Under the pieces are notes generated by a model. It was given only the letters and a program-made list of their open reading frames with translations, made no database searches and was not told where the DNA came from. A program made the position numbers and the translations under genes. From Candidatus Poribacteria bacterium (GTDB taxonomy: Bacteria > Poribacteria > WGA-4E > WGA-3G): a DNA stretch of 33,413 nt. The stretch spans positions 1 to 33,413 of the forward strand of contig JAJEEK010000083.1 of NCBI GenBank assembly GCA_022821065.1, written 5' to 3'. Numbering within the stretch: the first letter of the stretch is position 1; each line of letters begins with the position of its first letter. Positions 31,984 to 33,413 of the stretch are shown piece by piece.

Positions 31984-32685
31984 ATGCACAAAAAATTATG
32001 CCTAATAGGGTTGACATGTCTAATCGGTTTTTCGTTTATGATGCATATCGCTGATGCCGAAACACCCATCGCGGGCCCCTGGCTCTGGATGATCGCACCC
32101 ACAGAAGCCAACCAAGGTGGGCAAGCCTCTACCGATATCGATTCGCTTGACGAGGAAAGTAAAGGCAAAGTCAGAGAAGAAGATGTCGCAAAAAACGGTG
32201 CCAGAGAAGGCGACGAAGTCGGCGACTATGAATGGACACCAGGCGAACTCCCAGCGGACGGCAACATTAACGCCATGCTCGTCTCGATTAAGATGACAAA
32301 CGTCGCTGATTTTAATGATGTTACCTCTTATGGGCTGATCGTGCTTGAATCGAAAAATAAGCAGTCCGGCGTGACAATGGGTACCAGCAGCGACGATTCC
32401 ATCAAAGTCTGGCTTAATGGGGAAGAGCTCCATCGGATGGCTGTGAACCGTGGGCGCGGCGGCACACCCGCCAACATAAACGGCTACCAAGATAGGTTTG
32501 AAGTGGACCTGAAAAAAGGTGCCAACCTGTTGTTGGTCAAAGTCAGTGAGCGCGGCGGCGGATGGGGACAGTACGTCGGCATCGATGCTGATGTCGAACA
32601 CCACATAGATTTCGCAGGGGTTCAACCTGTTGAACCCGTAGGGAAATTGGCAACACAATGGGCAGAAATTAAGAGTGCTCGTTAG
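31984..32685 (+). CDS. Secreted GPWLWMIA-type beta-domain protein with C-terminal tag
   Basis: The 233-residue protein has a signal peptide (residues 1-25, ending ADA) followed by one copy of the domain found twice in the 29964 gene: AGPWLWMIAPTEANQGGQAS, ADGNINAMLVSI, SSDDSIKVWLNGEELH, NRGRGG and LLVKVSERGGGWGQYVGIDA. The tail is VEPVGKLATQWAEIKSAR. An insertion (PANINGY) sits after the NRGRGG turn. The ribosome site is weak (AGGATGG about 13 nt upstream), unlike its relatives, and the MITE-like element ends 38 bases before the start, so expression may be changed. Function is probably extracellular binding. Confidence 0.75.
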   Translation: MHKKLCLIGLTCLIGFSFMMHIADAETPIAGPWLWMIAPTEANQGGQASTDIDSLDEESKGKVREEDVAKNGAREGDEVGDYEWTPGELPADGNINAMLVSIKMTNVADFNDVTSYGLIVLESKNKQSGVTMGTSSDDSIKVWLNGEELHRMAVNRGRGGTPANINGYQDRFEVDLKKGANLLLVKVSERGGGWGQYVGIDADVEHHIDFAGVQPVEPVGKLATQWAEIKSAR

Positions 32686-32942
32686 TGCCATTCGTTTTTA
32701 ATCCGAACATTTTCATTGCCAGTTTTCGGTGCTCTTGGATAGAACTATTTCACACTGACTGGACAATGAAAACTAAATTGTTTTAATACCACTTTTTAAT
32801 CTTGATTTAAATTGTGGTTATTTGTTAGACTAATACTAAATAGTTGTTCATCCTTAACTTAAAAAAGCGTCAGACACTATAACGCAATAGATGAGCACTG
32901 TTAATTAAAAGTTATTTTTCAAAAAATTAAACGGAGGATTTC
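32686..32942. other. Non-coding gap before the third family member
   Basis: No gene is seen in 257 bases. The segment is AT-rich; a GGAGG at 32933-32937 is the ribosome site of the next gene. No convincing promoter could be named. Confidence 0.4.
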
Positions 32943-33413
32943 ATGTACAAGAAACTCTTTTTAGGTTTAGCGTGTCTCATGACGATTTTCTTCATGACGC
33001 ACGTCGCTGATGCACAAGAACCGATCACAGGCCCCTGGCTCTGGATGATCGCACCCACAGAAGCCAACCAAGGTGGACAGGCTTCTACTGACATCGATTC
33101 CCTTTCAGTCGCCAGTGGTGGTGATGTTACCGAAGATATGGTCGCGGCAAACGGCGCAACTGAAGGCGACGAAGTCGGTGACTATGCCTGGACAATCGGA
33201 ACACTCCCCGCGGACGGCAACACCAATGCTATGCTCGTCGAACTCGGTGTCACTGAAAATGCTGATTTCAATGACGTGAGTTCTTATGGACTTATCTACC
33301 TTGTCTCCGCGACGGCTCAGTCCGGCGTAACAATGGGTGCCAGCAGTGATGATTCTGTCAAAGTTTGGCTCAACGGCGAAGTCGTTCACACAAACGCTGT
33401 CAACCGTGGACGC
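32943..33413 (+). CDS. Secreted GPWLWMIA-type beta-domain protein, C-terminus cut by window edge
   Basis: The ATG at 32943 has GGAGG 5 nt upstream and gives 157 open codons to the last base. The signal peptide (MYKKLFLGLACLMTIFFMTH then VADA) closely resembles that of the 29964 protein. Then TGPWLWMIAPTEANQGGQAS, ADGNTNAMLVEL, SSDDSVKVWLNGEVVH and NRGR follow the domain pattern of the previous two genes. The tail, including the C-terminal tag, lies outside the window. It is the third tandem member of the family and may be longer, with more domain copies. Confidence 0.8.
   Translation, partial: MYKKLFLGLACLMTIFFMTHVADAQEPITGPWLWMIAPTEANQGGQASTDIDSLSVASGGDVTEDMVAANGATEGDEVGDYAWTIGTLPADGNTNAMLVELGVTENADFNDVSSYGLIYLVSATAQSGVTMGASSDDSVKVWLNGEVVHTNAVNRGR

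Noticed and set aside
32020..32691. 223-codon minus-strand open frame
   Set aside because: Antisense to the secreted domain gene at 31984, which has a signal peptide and clear paralogues; similar antisense frames appear over each paralogue because of codon bias.
1..33413. CRISPR arrays, tRNA and rRNA genes
   Set aside because: No regularly spaced direct repeats with unique spacers and no clover-leaf or rRNA-like segments were noticed by eye; a covariance search would be needed to rule out a divergent tRNA.

Overview
The window most likely comes from a bacterial genome of the Candidatus Poribacteria type (a sponge-associated lineage). This is an inference from gene content: four phytanoyl-CoA-dioxygenase-like (PhyH) oxygenases, a formylglycine sulfatase, GH95 and GH32 glycosidases, a PmoA/DUF6807 protein, LamG proteins, an ankyrin protein, a VHL-like domain and several Gfo/Idh- and MDR-type oxidoreductases. 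Genes are dense, overlaps of 4-8 nt are common, and GGAGG-type ribosome binding sites are clear. TTGACA/TATAAT-like promoters stand in most of the larger gaps. No rRNA, tRNA, CRISPR array or intact transposase was seen.

Layout. 1-1029 (-) is the start of an ABC-2 type permease cut by the window edge. 1357-3670 (-) is a lipoprotein gene followed by two coupled PhyH genes. A divergent promoter pair separates it from a PmoA-family gene (3889-5034, +). 5090-7071 (-) holds a PhyH and a Gfo/Idh/MocA oxidoreductase. 7225-12973 (-) is a long same-strand run: GH32-like protein, unknown protein, VapB-like antitoxin, broken VapC, secreted metallopeptidase with a VHL-like C-terminal domain, standalone PEP-utiliser swivel domain, unknown helical protein and NUDIX hydrolase. 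13251-18446 (+) carries mannonate dehydratase, two tandem secreted LamG proteins, a sulfatase and an ankyrin protein. A GH95 fucosidase follows (19016-21313, +).

21320-28157 (-) holds a DNA methyltransferase, an Eis-like acetyltransferase, and an operon of nucleotide-sugar dehydratase, PhyH, methyltransferase-HNH fusion and MDR dehydrogenase. 28611-29856 (+) has an aldo/keto reductase and an MTH1187-type protein. 29964-33413 (+) has three members of a secreted beta-rich repeat family, the last cut by the window edge. A degenerate MITE-like element (31604-31945) lies just upstream of the second.

How it fits together. The sulfatase, GH95, GH32, mannonate dehydratase, oxidoreductases and LamG proteins suggest use or remodelling of sulfated, fucosylated or uronic-acid glycans such as those of a sponge matrix. 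The points most worth following up are: (1) a conserved C-terminal tag, VEPxGKLxTxWAxIKxR, shared by two unrelated families of secreted proteins; (2) a VHL-beta-like domain that keeps the hydroxyproline-pocket residues, on a secreted zincin; (3) a PhyH protein with HGG in place of HxD, a pattern seen in Fe/2OG halogenases; (4) a standalone phosphohistidine swivel domain coupled to an unknown helical protein and a NUDIX enzyme; (5) a one-chain DNA methyltransferase-HNH protein coupled to a 2OG oxygenase.
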